From: Tildeniella torsiva UHER 1998/13D
Lineage (GTDB): Bacteria > Cyanobacteriota > Cyanobacteriia > Phormidesmidales > Phormidesmidaceae
DNA: 64,000 nucleotides
Assembly (NCBI GenBank): GCA_019358835.1
Contig: JAHHIH010000024.1
Coordinates: forward strand, 1 to 64,000
Direction: 5' to 3'
Shown: positions 39,945-50,845 of the stretch, in pieces
Layout: every line of letters begins with the position of its first letter
Position numbering within the stretch: position 1 is the first letter of the stretch
Notes under the pieces: model-generated
Seen by the model: only the letters and a program-made list of their open reading frames with translations
Database searches by the model: none
What the model was told of the DNA's origin: nothing
Made by a program: the position numbers and the translations under genes

Positions 39945-40397
39945 ATGCAGGTTGAATTTCGCGAGTGCGACTTCTTTAACCTTTGGATCTGGCTTAAGTT
40001 CGAAACCGTGCCCTCCTCTATGGAGCAGCAGTACGTCGACGAAGTCTTTTCGTCGTGGTTTTTTCTAGGCAAACTTGGGGGCTTTAACGCCGAAAACCTT
40101 CAGGTACAAGATACGGGCCTCGATATCAGCTATCTCCCCTACGACGAAGACCAGCTGAGCAACAGCATGCTCTCGGTGATGCACAACATCGGCGAAGTTG
40201 AGTATGAGGGGCTTTGGGCTCGCTGCTGGATCGACCTGGGCACTAGCGATGCCCTGGCCATCGACGTATTGATCAATACCCTGGAGCAGTTCAACCGCGA
40301 GTACGTGGTGATCGAGACCTGCTATATCGGTGGTGAGAACGCTGACTGGCCGATTCCAGGCAGTGGGCAGCCCGAGTTTGTCGATGAAGATGCCTAG
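39945..40397 (+). CDS. DUF3531 protein
   Basis: MQVEFRECDFFNLWIWLKFETVPSSMEQQYVDEVFSSWFFLGKLGGFNAENLQVQD...NREYVVIETCYIGGENADWPIP. Confidence 0.85.
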   Translation: MQVEFRECDFFNLWIWLKFETVPSSMEQQYVDEVFSSWFFLGKLGGFNAENLQVQDTGLDISYLPYDEDQLSNSMLSVMHNIGEVEYEGLWARCWIDLGTSDALAIDVLINTLEQFNREYVVIETCYIGGENADWPIPGSGQPEFVDEDA

Positions 40398-40437
40398 CCT
40401 GCGCCGCTGACCTAGGTAGCGCCCAGAGACTAGTAAC

Positions 40438-40469
40438 AAAAAGGGGATGCCGTCAGGCATCCCCTTTTT
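40438..40469. terminator. Bidirectional intrinsic terminator
   Basis: AAAAAGGGGATGCC-gtca-GGCATCCCCTTTTT. Confidence 0.93.
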
Positions 40470-40577
40470 GTGTGCAGCACTAGAGCTGCGATTCGCGCAG
40501 CGTATAGCCTGCGGTATCCCAGAAACAGGAACCGACTTGGAACGAGTAATCCGTTCCGGAATCGCCCAGTCTAGCCG

Positions 40578-41549
40578 CTAGCGAAACATGCTGCTGACGG
40601 AGCTTTCTTCGTGGATGCGCCAGATGGCCTCACCCAGCAAATTGGCCATCGACAGCACCGTCAGCTGCGGAAACTGCCGCGCCGCCGTCATCGGAATCGT
40701 GTTGGTGACAATGACTTCTTCAAACAGCCCCGCCGATAGGCGCTCCACCGCCGGGGGAGAAAAGACCGCATGGGTAGCGCAGGCATAAACCTGACGAGCC
40801 CCCTCTTGTTTGAGCAGGCGCGCCCCCTCACAGATGGTACCAGCGGTGTCGATCATGTCGTCCACCAGCACGGCAGTTTTGCCCCGCACGTCGCCTACCA
40901 CGTTCATCACTTCCGCCACATTGTGGGCCTGGCGGCGCTTGTCAATAATCGCTAGGGGCGCGTCATTAAGCTTTTTGGCGAAGGCGCGGGCGCGGGCCAC
41001 CCCGCCAACGTCGGGGGAGACCACCACTAGGTCTTCTAGCTTTTTGCTAGAGATATAGTCGATCAGCACCGGGGTGCCGTAGACATGATCGCAGGGAATG
41101 TCGAAGTAGCCCTGAATTTGGGCGGAGTGTAGATCGATCGCCAAAACGCGGCTAGCCCCGGCCTTGGTCATCAGGTTGGCCACCAGCTTGGCGGTAATCG
41201 ACTCGCGCCCAGCCGTTTTGCGATCGGCCCGAGCGTAGCCATAGTAGGGAATCACAGCGGTAATTTGCCGCGCCGAGGCCCGCCTACAGGCATCGATCAT
41301 GATCAGCAGCTCCATCAGGTGGTCATTCACCGGATAGCAGGTGGGCTGAATCAGGTACACGTCACAGCCGCGAATCGACTCCTGAATCTGGATGTAAACT
41401 TCCCCGTCGGCAAAGCGCTTGCGCACCATGGGGCCGAGGTCTAGCCCTAGGTAGCGAGCCACTTCACGCGCCAGGTCAACGTTGGCCGAGCCGGAAAAAA
41501 GTTTGAGGCGGTTGTTGTCTCCGAAGTGCGGCAGCGACGGAGTTTGCAT
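40578..41549 (-). CDS. prs: Ribose-phosphate pyrophosphokinase
   Basis: LKLFSGSANVDLAREVARYLG...FADGEVYIQIQESIRGCDVYLIQ...DMIDTAGTICEGARLLK; start trimmed to MQTPSLPHF. Confidence 0.95.
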   Translation of the reverse strand: MQTPSLPHFGDNNRLKLFSGSANVDLAREVARYLGLDLGPMVRKRFADGEVYIQIQESIRGCDVYLIQPTCYPVNDHLMELLIMIDACRRASARQITAVIPYYGYARADRKTAGRESITAKLVANLMTKAGASRVLAIDLHSAQIQGYFDIPCDHVYGTPVLIDYISSKKLEDLVVVSPDVGGVARARAFAKKLNDAPLAIIDKRRQAHNVAEVMNVVGDVRGKTAVLVDDMIDTAGTICEGARLLKQEGARQVYACATHAVFSPPAVERLSAGLFEEVIVTNTIPMTAARQFPQLTVLSMANLLGEAIWRIHEESSVSSMFR

Positions 41550-41654
41550 CGGCAAAGTGGCGGAACGGATCACATCAGGCCCTCTGAGCATGTTCACCTA
41601 GGAAATCCTAGCATTCCAACTTCAAAAGCTTTTGAGCAATTATCCTTAAAAAAA

Positions 41655-44201
41655 TTAATCCAGCAGGCCACTCTGGCGAATGTACTGCCAGGTTTTCCAC
41701 AGGTTGAGCCGCTGTAGCGCCGCGACAGCTCGCATTATTTGGAGCTCGGGCTGCGTGGCATCGATCGCAGCGGCTTGGTCAAGGGCGCGATCGGCCTGGC
41801 GGGGCTGCCACGCATAGAGATGCACAAAGCCTTTGTAGAGCCAGGGATAGATATTGTCAGGGGTGAGGGTCGTTAACTGCTCTAGGGTTGCGATCGCCCC
41901 CTTGGCATCCTGCTGTAATACCTGGGCCATGACCTGGGTGTAGAGCCAGGTCAGCTGATCTGAGGCTTGTGTAAGCCGGTAGGCCATGGCCAACTCAGCC
42001 TGGGGTAGATAGTCTTGAAGGGGATCGTACTGGTTGATGCGCCCCACGGTGGCAAATATTGGATCCACATCGCCCCGAGCCAGGCCTTGACTGAGGCGAT
42101 GTAAGACCCCCACTAAATCAGGTTCTGGAGCAGTAACGGGAGCTGCGCTAGGGTCTACCACTAGGGCTACTTGCGGTACGGCCAGGGGCTGAGCAGTACC
42201 GGTGCGCCGATCTATATACTCCGCCCGCAGTGTATAGGTGTCGGGGGGTAGGGACTCTGGCAGAACCATGCCCAAACGTTCAATCACTGTGAAGGAATCT
42301 TCCAGTTGTTCCCCTGGCTGAGCCAGAAGCTGCCCCAGGCCAATCCCGTGATCATGGATCCAGCTAGTGCTACCATCACCTCCCACTGGCTGCCAGCTCA
42401 GCATCAGCAGTCCGTGGCGGAGGGCGTCCCAAGGCCCCAGCAGCTTGTAGGTGACAGGGATGGTTTGGCCTGGGGCAGCGGCGACGGGAAGGGTAACGGC
42501 CGTAAGGGTAACGGTTGTGGCTACCTGAGCGCTAGGAGCTACTTCTACAGGGGGCTCGGCCTGGTGGTGCAGCGATAGTGTCGATCCATCGGGCAGGGGC
42601 CAGGTTTGCATCACCTCAAACTCTGGGCTTTGCGTCACTATTTCAGCCAGGGCTAGCTTAGTCTCAGTGGTCGGGCTCTGGTCACCGGTTTTGGTCAGCA
42701 TCCAGGGAACCGATCGGGCATCCATCGCCACAAAGTCTGGGTTAAACCCCAATTCGCGACTGTATACCCGAAAGTCTTGGGCCGCCCCGTAAAAGTCGAA
42801 AGTCAGCGGGTTCACCTGGGCAGTGTTGGGAATGACTCCCAACGTAGAGCGCAGGTAGGGTGCCTGGGTGGTAATGGTGTCTACAACAGCCCGGTGGGGC
42901 CAGGGTGGGCCAGGGTAGAGAGTCCGCATCAGTCGGCTGCTGGGAGGGGGACTGCCGGGCAGTACTGCCGCCACCATCAACCCCACCATGAGACCAGCCA
43001 AGCCCCAGCGCAGCCAGCGCCCGCCCTGCCCCGGTAACAGGGTCAGCCCTCGGGTGAGCACCAGTACCAGCACGGGTACTGCCGGGGCGATGTGGCGTGG
43101 ATCTTTGTTGTGCAGCAGGGTCAGCATTCCGTAGCTGCCCAGCAAAAAGCTGCCCAGCCAAGGCCACTTCCAACGCAGGGAGTCAGTATGGGTCGCTGAT
43201 GTTCCCCGACTCGATCGCGTGAGCAACACTCCAATTGTGCCACCCAAGACCCCTGCTATCAAAAGGGTGTAGGTCACTAGGCGAGGCAACATTCGAATGT
43301 AGTAGCTGAGGATTGACCGGAGGCTGCCTGGCACTAGCTCTGGCGCAACCCAGCTGGCGTTGTTGCTCTGACTATTGGTGAGAATAGTGAGCCAGTTGGT
43401 CTGAATCCAGGGGCCGCACACAATCCAGGCGACCATGGCCGCTAGCCCCCACTGCATCAGGTGCTGCCAACGGGGCCGGGTCAGTATCGACTCTAGGCCT
43501 ATCCACCCGAAGGGCACCACCAGAAATAAAACGGCAGTGGGCTTGGCCAAAATAGAGAGCCCTACCCCTAGTCCGGCGGCGATCGCCCAGCTCCACCGTG
43601 CGGCTGGCTTAGCTCCTCGCCACCCGGTCAAGCTGGCGAAGGTGGCAGTCACAGCCGTCACCAGCCCCAGATCGAGTAAATAGTCGAGCCGCAGGGCGTA
43701 GAGCATTGGAATTGTCAAGCTGAGCCCCGCCGCCCATAGCCCAGTCGTGCGGCCAAACAAGCCCCGACCGAGCCCGTACAAAAGTCCCATCAACAGCCCG
43801 GCAAATAGGGTGTTGACCGCCACCGCCTGGTCAAACCCGCGTCCTAAAATATTAAAGATCGGCACTGTAGCGAGGTAGACCAAGGGGGCGCGATACCCTG
43901 GCGACTGCCGCCACAGGGTAGTCCACCAGTCTGGGTCAAACCACTCGGGCTGCTGAAGCACCCGCCAAAAGTTGAGGGCTCGGGTCAGGTGTTCGCCCTG
44001 ATCCCAGGCGGGGGGAGCCTGATCGTTGAGCAGCCAGAGACCATCGGCGATCGCGATCGCCAGCCACAGCCCCATCAAAATCAGCCAGTCTTGCCCATAC
44101 CAAGGCCTTACTGTCCGAGTTGGGGGCAAAGGTTGAGCGCTGACGGCAAGCTCTGTTGAAGGGTAATCAGACTCAGGCACGGGCGGGGGGCGATCGGTCA
44201 T
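41655..44201 (-). CDS. GT39/ArnT-like membrane glycosyltransferase with C-terminal TPR-like region
   Basis: AWDQGEHLTRALNFW, multi-TM, YRAPLVYLATVPIFNILGRG; C-terminal TPR-like helices. Confidence 0.8.
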   Translation of the reverse strand: MTDRPPPVPESDYPSTELAVSAQPLPPTRTVRPWYGQDWLILMGLWLAIAIADGLWLLNDQAPPAWDQGEHLTRALNFWRVLQQPEWFDPDWWTTLWRQSPGYRAPLVYLATVPIFNILGRGFDQAVAVNTLFAGLLMGLLYGLGRGLFGRTTGLWAAGLSLTIPMLYALRLDYLLDLGLVTAVTATFASLTGWRGAKPAARWSWAIAAGLGVGLSILAKPTAVLFLVVPFGWIGLESILTRPRWQHLMQWGLAAMVAWIVCGPWIQTNWLTILTNSQSNNASWVAPELVPGSLRSILSYYIRMLPRLVTYTLLIAGVLGGTIGVLLTRSSRGTSATHTDSLRWKWPWLGSFLLGSYGMLTLLHNKDPRHIAPAVPVLVLVLTRGLTLLPGQGGRWLRWGLAGLMVGLMVAAVLPGSPPPSSRLMRTLYPGPPWPHRAVVDTITTQAPYLRSTLGVIPNTAQVNPLTFDFYGAAQDFRVYSRELGFNPDFVAMDARSVPWMLTKTGDQSPTTETKLALAEIVTQSPEFEVMQTWPLPDGSTLSLHHQAEPPVEVAPSAQVATTVTLTAVTLPVAAAPGQTIPVTYKLLGPWDALRHGLLMLSWQPVGGDGSTSWIHDHGIGLGQLLAQPGEQLEDSFTVIERLGMVLPESLPPDTYTLRAEYIDRRTGTAQPLAVPQVALVVDPSAAPVTAPEPDLVGVLHRLSQGLARGDVDPIFATVGRINQYDPLQDYLPQAELAMAYRLTQASDQLTWLYTQVMAQVLQQDAKGAIATLEQLTTLTPDNIYPWLYKGFVHLYAWQPRQADRALDQAAAIDATQPELQIMRAVAALQRLNLWKTWQYIRQSGLLD

Positions 44202-44278
44202 CGGCTTCCCTTAACTGTGGAGATAACGGTAAAGACACTAAGCCTTGATTATTAGTGACAACCTAACTTCAAAGAGCC

Positions 44279-44668
44279 ATGCCATTTTGCCGAGGTATTC
44301 ACCACGTCGCGATTATCTGTAGCGACTACGCTCAATCCAAGCATTTCTACACTAAAGTGCTGGGGTTCGAGGTATTGCGCGAAACCTATCGGGCCGATCG
44401 CCAATCCCACAAGCTCGATTTGCGTCTAGAGGATGGCACCCAGATTGAGCTATTTTCCTTTCCCAGTCCGCCGCTCCGGCCCTCACGGCCCGAAGCCCAG
44501 GGGCTACGACATCTGGCCCTAGCAGTCGATGACCTGGAAGCGGCGATTCAGCACCTTCAGACCTGTGGAGTGCCTACGGAAGAAATTCGTCTAGATGAGC
44601 TGACCGGCAAGCGCTTTGTTTTCTTCCAAGACCCTGACCAGCTGCCCATCGAGCTGTACGAGCGCTAG
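44279..44668 (+). CDS. VOC-family (glyoxalase-like) protein
   Basis: GIHHVAIICSDYAQSKHFYTKVLGFEVLRETYR...FFQDPDQLPIELYE. Confidence 0.92.
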   Translation: MPFCRGIHHVAIICSDYAQSKHFYTKVLGFEVLRETYRADRQSHKLDLRLEDGTQIELFSFPSPPLRPSRPEAQGLRHLALAVDDLEAAIQHLQTCGVPTEEIRLDELTGKRFVFFQDPDQLPIELYER

Positions 44669-44986
44669 CTAAAACTCGTCGGTTAGCCACTCTGAGGCGC
44701 GTTCCCCTAGGGGCAGGGGAATGCTGACGGCTTTGCCTAGACGGGGGCGATCGCGCGTTTCGGCAATCTGCTGCTGCACATAATCCACCTGTCCCCACTC
44801 GTGCAGGTAGAGGATGACCTGATTGAGGTGGGCCAGGTACTCCTCTTCACTGAGGGGAAACGAGACCTGTTCGAGGTGCCGCCACATCACCTGGAGAAAA
44901 ATCTTGCCCTGGGTGCGCCGAAACTGGATGTCAAAGGAGTAGCCCCATTTGTCGATTAGTAGCGCTTGTAAATCTGCCCCTGTCAC
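44669..44986 (-). CDS. DUF3067 protein
   Basis: LLIDKWGYSFDIQFRRTQGKIFLQVMWRHLEQVSFPLSEEEYLAHLNQVILYLHEWG. Confidence 0.85.
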   Translation of the reverse strand: MTGADLQALLIDKWGYSFDIQFRRTQGKIFLQVMWRHLEQVSFPLSEEEYLAHLNQVILYLHEWGQVDYVQQQIAETRDRPRLGKAVSIPLPLGERASEWLTDEF

Positions 44987-45446
44987 GCCCCTACCTCTGC
45001 TCTAGTTACCGTCGCTGCATATACATTTCTTTACGATACGCCCTATCGGTCAACCTACCCTGGGTCAAGAATTCACTGGCCAAAAATGGGCAGATCAAAG
45101 GGGAAAAGAATATTTTGAACATCTTGAAGCCATCTTTAGGTCGTAGGATGTCTTTTACTCGATTTTTCTAGCCTATACCCGCTTTTTCTGCGATTAGGGG
45201 ATCGGGATGGTGCGATTGCCCCCTTGCTTTTACTTTCGGCAGGGATTTTCTGAGAACAGCGAGGTGCAATAATACGATTGGTAAAGCTAAAGGCGTGGTC
45301 AGCGACATCGGGACTGCTCCACATTGGTGCCCCGTAAAGGGTTTGCCGGGCTAGCGTAACGGGTCATACATCCGCTTGCTGATCCCTGCTCAGCTACCGC
45401 CGTTGATAGCTGTTATTCATTTGAAACAGGTATACCAGTCTGGATT

Positions 45447-45989
45447 ATGACGCAAGTTTCTGGAACCTCCGATGTCCCCGATTTGGGACGACGCCAATTT
45501 ATGAACCTGCTGCTGCTGGGGGCCGCCTCTGGGGCTGTCGGTGGCATGCTCTATCCCGTTATTAAATACTTCATTCCTCCTTCTAGTGGCGGCAGTGGGG
45601 GCGGAGTCACCGCTAAGAATGAGCTGGGCAACGATGTGATTGCCAGCCAGTTTGTCGCGACCCACAACCCTGGCGATCGCGTCTTGGTGCAGGGTCTCAA
45701 GGGTGACCCCACCTACCTAGTGATTCAGGAAAGTGGATCCCTAGAGAGCTACGGCATCAGCTCTATCTGCACCCACCTCGGCTGTGTAGTGCCCTGGAAC
45801 GCCAGCGAAAACAAATTCATGTGTCCCTGCCACGGCTCTCAGTACGATGCCACCGGCAAGGTTGTGCGAGGCCCAGCACCGCTGTCTTTGGCCTTGGCCC
45901 ACGCCGACGTCACCGATGACGACAAAGTTACCCTCAGCAATTGGACTGAAACCGATTTTCGCACCGGCGAGTCGCCCTGGTGGTCCTAG
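45447..45989 (+). CDS. petC: Cytochrome b6f Rieske iron-sulfur protein
   Basis: [43 protein letters not shown]...[25 protein letters not shown]. Confidence 0.97.
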   Translation: MTQVSGTSDVPDLGRRQFMNLLLLGAASGAVGGMLYPVIKYFIPPSSGGSGGGVTAKNELGNDVIASQFVATHNPGDRVLVQGLKGDPTYLVIQESGSLESYGISSICTHLGCVVPWNASENKFMCPCHGSQYDATGKVVRGPAPLSLALAHADVTDDDKVTLSNWTETDFRTGESPWWS

Positions 45990-46064
45990 GCTGAGCCACA
46001 GCTCTGGCCAACTGCAGCGCCATCCCCCGTTGACATCACCCCAGTTGACATAACTTTTGAACGC

Positions 46065-47030
46065 ATGAATAGACTAACTTCGTTAATCAACGGCCTGCGC
46101 CCCCTCGCCATCACTTGCGCCGCCGTGCTGACGGTGTTTGCAGGCTGGCTAGCGGTTCCCCAGACCGCCGAGGCGTATCCCTTCTGGGCCCAAGAAAACT
46201 ACGCAGCTCCTCGCGAAGCCACGGGCCGCATTGTGTGCGCCAACTGCCACCTGGCAGCCAAGCCCACCAAGGTAGAAGTGCCCCAGGCGGTTTTGCCCGA
46301 CTCTGTGTTTAAACTCAAAGTCGAAATTCCCTACGACCTCAACACCCAGCAGGTATTGGGCGACGGTAGCCGAGGCGGCCTCAACGTCGGTGCTGTGGTA
46401 GTGCTCCCTGAGGGGTTTAAGATTGCGCCCCCCGATCGCATGTCTGAAGAGCTAAAGGAAGAAGTCGGTAGCACCTACTTCCTGCCCTACAGCGACACCC
46501 AGGAAAACATTGTGCTGGTCGGCCCCCTGCCCGGCGAACAGTACCAGGAAATCATCTTTCCTGTGCTGGCTCCCGATCCCGGCCAAGACAAGTCGGTTTC
46601 CTTTGGCAAATACCAGATTCACGTTGGCGGCAACCGGGGTCGTGGCCAGGTGTACCCCACCGGTCAGGCCAGCAACAATACGGTTTACAACGCCACGGTG
46701 ACCGGTACCGTCACCGATATTGAGCCCCAGGCTGCCGGTGGCTACCAGATCACCATTCAGGCTGACGCTGGTAATGCCGTCACCGAAACCATCCCCGCTG
46801 GCCCTGAGCTGCTGGTTGCCGAGGGTGATGCCGTAGAAGCCGGTAAGCCCCTGACTACCAACCCCAACGTGGGCGGCTTTGGTCAGATGGATACTGAAAT
46901 TGTGCTGCAAAGCCCCAACCGCATCAAAGGTCTAGTGGCCTTTGTGGCGGCGGTAATGCTGACCCAGATCATGCTGGTGCTGAAGAAGAAGCAGGTCGAG
47001 AAGGTTCAGGCGGCTGGTATGACCATGTAG
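46065..47030 (+). CDS. petA: Cytochrome f
   Basis: [46 protein letters not shown]...C-terminal [32 protein letters not shown]. Confidence 0.98.
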   Translation: MNRLTSLINGLRPLAITCAAVLTVFAGWLAVPQTAEAYPFWAQENYAAPREATGRIVCANCHLAAKPTKVEVPQAVLPDSVFKLKVEIPYDLNTQQVLGDGSRGGLNVGAVVVLPEGFKIAPPDRMSEELKEEVGSTYFLPYSDTQENIVLVGPLPGEQYQEIIFPVLAPDPGQDKSVSFGKYQIHVGGNRGRGQVYPTGQASNNTVYNATVTGTVTDIEPQAAGGYQITIQADAGNAVTETIPAGPELLVAEGDAVEAGKPLTTNPNVGGFGQMDTEIVLQSPNRIKGLVAFVAAVMLTQIMLVLKKKQVEKVQAAGMTM

Positions 47031-47078
47031 GTCATCTACAACGGTCTAGCTGTTAAGTTTCATCGATCTTTTGACGAT

Positions 47079-47110
47079 AAAAAAGGGATGCCAACTGGCG
47101 TCCCTTTTTT
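47079..47110 (+). terminator. Intrinsic terminator downstream of petA
   Basis: AAAAAAGGGATGCC-aact-GGCGTCCCTTTTTT. Confidence 0.9.
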
Positions 47111-47288
47111 GTCGTCCTGAATTTTAGATGGTTGTGATTTAAGCAGACGGCTGTCGTCAAGAGTCTGTTTAATGAGCTACAATTGTTAAGTATTTTTGCA
47201 TATTCGAAACTTGTCTTGAGCTTCCTTCCGATTGGCGCTCTGGGGTAGTTTCGTTGCCCGCTTATTATCGCCAAGGTTTTACACAGTT

Positions 47289-49079
47289 ATGACGCTTCCC
47301 ATTCGCAACGTTGCAATTATTGCCCACGTTGACCACGGCAAAACCACTCTGGTCGACGCCCTGCTCAGGCAGTCCGGCATTTTTCGCGAAGGGGAAGCCG
47401 TACCTGACTGCGTGATGGACTCTAACGACCTGGAGCGGGAGCGGGGCATCACTATTCTGTCGAAGAACACCGCCGTTCACTACGGGGAGACGTTGATCAA
47501 TATCATCGACACCCCTGGCCACGCCGACTTCGGCGGCGAGGTGGAGCGGGTGCTGGGCATGGTTGACGGCTGCATCCTGATTGTGGATGCCAACGAAGGC
47601 CCTATGCCCCAGACTCGGTTTGTGCTCAAGAAAGCACTGGAGAAAGGGCTGCGCCCCATTGTGGTGGTCAACAAGATTGACCGTCCCCAAGCCGATCCCC
47701 ACGGTTCGGTCGATAAGGTGCTGGATCTATTTCTAGAGCTGGGGGCCGACGACGATCAGTGCGAGTTTCCCTACCTGTTTGCCTCAGGGATATCGGGCTA
47801 CGCCAAGACCAAGATCGAAGACGAAGGCGTCGACATGAAGCCGATGTTTGAGGCCATTCTCGACCATGTGCCGCCCCCGATTGGCGATCCTGAAAAGCCT
47901 CTGCAAATTCAGGTGACAACCTTGGACTACTCCGAGTACCTGGGCCGCATCGTGATTGGCAAAATTCACAATGGGGTAATCAAAGCCGGGCAGCAGGCCG
48001 CTCTGGTCACAGAAGACGGCACCTTGGTTAAGTCCAAAATCTCCAAACTACTGGGTTTTGATGGCCTACGGCGCATTGAGATTGAAAGCGCCTCGGCGGG
48101 CCACATTGTGGCGGTAGCGGGCTTTGCCGATGCCAACATTGGTGAAACCATTACCTGCCCCACCAACCCCCAGGCGCTGCCGCTGATTAAGGTGGATGAG
48201 CCGACCCTACAGATGACCTTTGTAGTCAACGATTCACCCTTTGCTGGGCAGGAGGGCACCTTTGTCACCTCACGACAGCTGCGCGATCGCCTCATGCGTG
48301 AGCTTGAGACTAACGTAGCGCTGCGGGTCGAGCCGACTGACTCTCCCGATCGCTTCTCAGTGTCGGGCCGAGGCGAACTGCACCTGGGCATTTTGATTGA
48401 AACCATGCGCCGCGAGGGGTATGAATTTCAGGTGACCCAGCCCCAAGTTATCTACCGCGAAGTCAACGGTCAGCCCTGTGAACCCTACGAACTGCTGGTG
48501 CTCGATGTGCCCGAAGAGGGGGTAGGCGGCTGTATGGAGCGCCTAGGCCAGCGCCGGGGCGAACTGCAAGATATGCGGGTCATGGGCGACGGTCGCGCCA
48601 CGCTGGAGTTTGTGATTCCGGCCCGGGGGCTCATCGGTTTTCGCGGTGAGTTTATGCGTCTGACTCGCGGTGCGGGCATTATGAACCACAGCTTCTCAGA
48701 CTATCGCCCCCTCTGTGGCGAGATTGAAGCTCGCCGCAACGGGGTGCTAATTTCCTTTGAGGAAGGGGTAGCTACCTTCTACGCCCTGAAGAATGCAGAA
48801 GACCGAGGGGTATTTTTCATTACCCCTGGTACCAAGGTTTACAAGGGCATGGTTGTGGGCGAACACAACCGCAACCAGGATCTCGACCTCAACATCTGCA
48901 AGAGCAAACAGCTCACCAACCACCGAGCCGCTGGCGGCGATGAACTGGTGCAGCTCCAGACTCCGATAGATATGAGCCTAGAGCGGGCCCTTGAGTACAT
49001 TGGCCCAGACGAGCTGGTGGAAGTCACCCCAGAGTCTATCCGCCTGCGCAAGCTGTCTAAGAAGCTGGCCAAGCGTTAG
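47289..49079 (+). CDS. typA: Translational GTPase TypA/BipA
   Basis: [30 protein letters not shown]...[17 protein letters not shown]...[16 protein letters not shown]; start trimmed to MTLPIRN. Confidence 0.97.
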   Translation: MTLPIRNVAIIAHVDHGKTTLVDALLRQSGIFREGEAVPDCVMDSNDLERERGITILSKNTAVHYGETLINIIDTPGHADFGGEVERVLGMVDGCILIVDANEGPMPQTRFVLKKALEKGLRPIVVVNKIDRPQADPHGSVDKVLDLFLELGADDDQCEFPYLFASGISGYAKTKIEDEGVDMKPMFEAILDHVPPPIGDPEKPLQIQVTTLDYSEYLGRIVIGKIHNGVIKAGQQAALVTEDGTLVKSKISKLLGFDGLRRIEIESASAGHIVAVAGFADANIGETITCPTNPQALPLIKVDEPTLQMTFVVNDSPFAGQEGTFVTSRQLRDRLMRELETNVALRVEPTDSPDRFSVSGRGELHLGILIETMRREGYEFQVTQPQVIYREVNGQPCEPYELLVLDVPEEGVGGCMERLGQRRGELQDMRVMGDGRATLEFVIPARGLIGFRGEFMRLTRGAGIMNHSFSDYRPLCGEIEARRNGVLISFEEGVATFYALKNAEDRGVFFITPGTKVYKGMVVGEHNRNQDLDLNICKSKQLTNHRAAGGDELVQLQTPIDMSLERALEYIGPDELVEVTPESIRLRKLSKKLAKR

Positions 49080-49115
49080 GTTAGCAATTCCGCAAGCCTT
49101 TGCGTCGATAGTTTG

Positions 49116-49177
49116 CCAAAAGCGTCTACATCTCGCCTGCCCTTTCTGGCAGAGCACTAGGGTGTAGGCGCTTTTGG
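49116..49177 (+). terminator. Two-tier stem-loop (15-bp outer stem plus inner CTGCC/GGCAG stem)
   Basis: CCAAAAGCGTCTACA...TGTAGGCGCTTTTGG, followed by TTTAT. Confidence 0.7.
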
Positions 49178-49202
49178 TTTATAAGAACGCTGGGTTGCCG
49201 GG

Positions 49203-50411
49203 TTGGTTGGGTATGCTGAAGCAGAGTCGCCAGCGGCACGCACATTGGGGAAAACAGGTTTGAAACGGTTTACACAGTGGCTAGAGCATCGCTGGGTTAA
49301 CCCAGCCTATGTGGGTTGGATCCTTCTAGGGCTGGCGCTGTTCTTCTTTGCGGCGGCGACCAATACTCTCGCAGGCTGGCTGTACGTGATTAGCGGCGTG
49401 ATGCTGGCGCTGCTGCTGATTGCGGCAGTGCTGCCGCCCCGGAACCTGCAAGGTTTAGTGGTAACGCGATCGCCCATGGCCCCCGTTACCGCTGGGGTGC
49501 CGTTAGATATCGAGCTTCAGGTTCGCAACACTCAGCGCCAGAGTAAAGGGCTGTTTCAGATCATCGACCCTCTGCCTTCGCAGCTAGGGGCTGTCGCGAT
49601 ACATGCCGTGGGCACGCTGCCCCCAGGGCAGCTCCACACCTGGCGGTATCCAGTACCTACCACGCGTCGGGGTGTCTATCGCTGGCCAACGGTAGATCTG
49701 CGCACGGCGGCCCCCCTAGGTTTGTTCTGGTGTCGGCGCACAGTGCCTGCTCCTGCCACAGCCGTGGTCTATCCCCAGGTGCTACCCCTAAAACGCTGCC
49801 CCTTACTAGATACTGTTGGCCAACGCCAGGGGCAGCACTGGCGCTACAACCCTTTAGCTAAGGCCGATACCCAGGGAGTGACGCGATCGCTGCGCCCCTA
49901 TCGCTGGGGTGACCCCACCCGGCTGATTCACTGGCGCACCAGCGCCCGCTACGGTGAACTGCGGGTGCGCGAGCTAGAAAGCATAACCGCCAGCCGAGAA
50001 ATTCTGATTGCCCTCAATACCGCCGCGCGCTGGAGCGAGGAGAGCTTTGAGCAGGCAGTAGTAGCAGCAGCGTCGCTCTATACCTACGCCCTGAAGCAGG
50101 GGTTCACCGCAGCTTTTTGGGTTCCCCAAGCAGACACTCTGCGAGACTCAGCCCGAGTAATGCATGCTCTGGCTGAGGTAAACCCTGCTCCATTCCAGAA
50201 TCGCGCCCTTGCACTACCCCAGATATCCACTATTTGGCTCACGGCTGCGGGTGCCCAGCCCGTTGTCCTCGCTGCTGGCAGTCGACAGCTGGTCTGGGGC
50301 AACGGCGACAGCCTCGCCACTTCGGTAGATGCCTTAAGCACAATGCAGATAGATTCTGAGCTGCCTTTAGAACCTCAGCTCCAAGCCAACCTATCGCAGA
50401 TGTCTAGTTGA
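49203..50411 (+). CDS. DUF58-domain protein
   Basis: TM N-terminus; RSLRPYRWGDPTRLIHWRTSARYGELRVRELE; start uncertain. Confidence 0.88.
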   Translation: MVGYAEAESPAARTLGKTGLKRFTQWLEHRWVNPAYVGWILLGLALFFFAAATNTLAGWLYVISGVMLALLLIAAVLPPRNLQGLVVTRSPMAPVTAGVPLDIELQVRNTQRQSKGLFQIIDPLPSQLGAVAIHAVGTLPPGQLHTWRYPVPTTRRGVYRWPTVDLRTAAPLGLFWCRRTVPAPATAVVYPQVLPLKRCPLLDTVGQRQGQHWRYNPLAKADTQGVTRSLRPYRWGDPTRLIHWRTSARYGELRVRELESITASREILIALNTAARWSEESFEQAVVAAASLYTYALKQGFTAAFWVPQADTLRDSARVMHALAEVNPAPFQNRALALPQISTIWLTAAGAQPVVLAAGSRQLVWGNGDSLATSVDALSTMQIDSELPLEPQLQANLSQMSS

Positions 50412-50618
50412 TCCAGTTGATTAAGACATCTGGCAAAGCAAGTTCCCGCACCAAAGGACTTCCCGACAGCAAAATATCCTAACGATTTGCTTACCTGCAA
50501 TCGCTAGCTAGAGATTCAGCATCATACCCAACCAAAGTGGCCTGGGGAAGGGCTATTGACTGGCTATCCACACATTCAAAGCGTTATGTTTACCCGTGGG
50601 ACGGCTGAAAGACAAAAA

Positions 50619-50709
50619 GGCGTTGCTGATTCAGGGTATGAAGCGACGGCTCAAAGCTTTGAAAACTCATTCCGGATTTCGCAAATTCATACTGCCATTC
50701 AGCAACGCC
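50619..50709. mobile_element. 91-bp MITE-like element with 8-bp flanking duplication
   Basis: Ends GGCGTTGCTGATTCAGGGTATGAA and TTCATACTGCCATTCAGCAACGCC; flanked by GACAAAAA at 50611-50618 and 50710-50717. Confidence 0.8.
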
Positions 50710-50732
50710 GACAAAAAAATAGACAAAAAAAA

Positions 50733-50753
50733 GGAGAGCTCAAACGGCTCTCC
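50733..50753. terminator. Stem-loop GGAGAGC-tcaaacg-GCTCTCC
   Basis: Perfect 7-bp stem, A-run on the 5' side (minus-strand T-tail). Confidence 0.5.
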
Positions 50754-50797
50754 CTACCATCAGGGTGCATCTAGTACCATATTAACCGAAAAAATGC

Positions 50798-50818
50798 ATG
50801 GGGGGTGAGACCCCCCAT
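50798..50818. terminator. Stem-loop ATGGGGGGT-gag-ACCCCCCAT
   Basis: Perfect 9-bp stem downstream of gatB. Confidence 0.6.
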
Positions 50819-50845
50819 TGAATTTCCTCTATATTTTTTCAGTCA

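Noticed and set aside
50556-50808. Two small plus-strand ORFs (72 and 70 aa)
   Set aside because: They run across the MITE-like element and hairpins; not credible coding genes.
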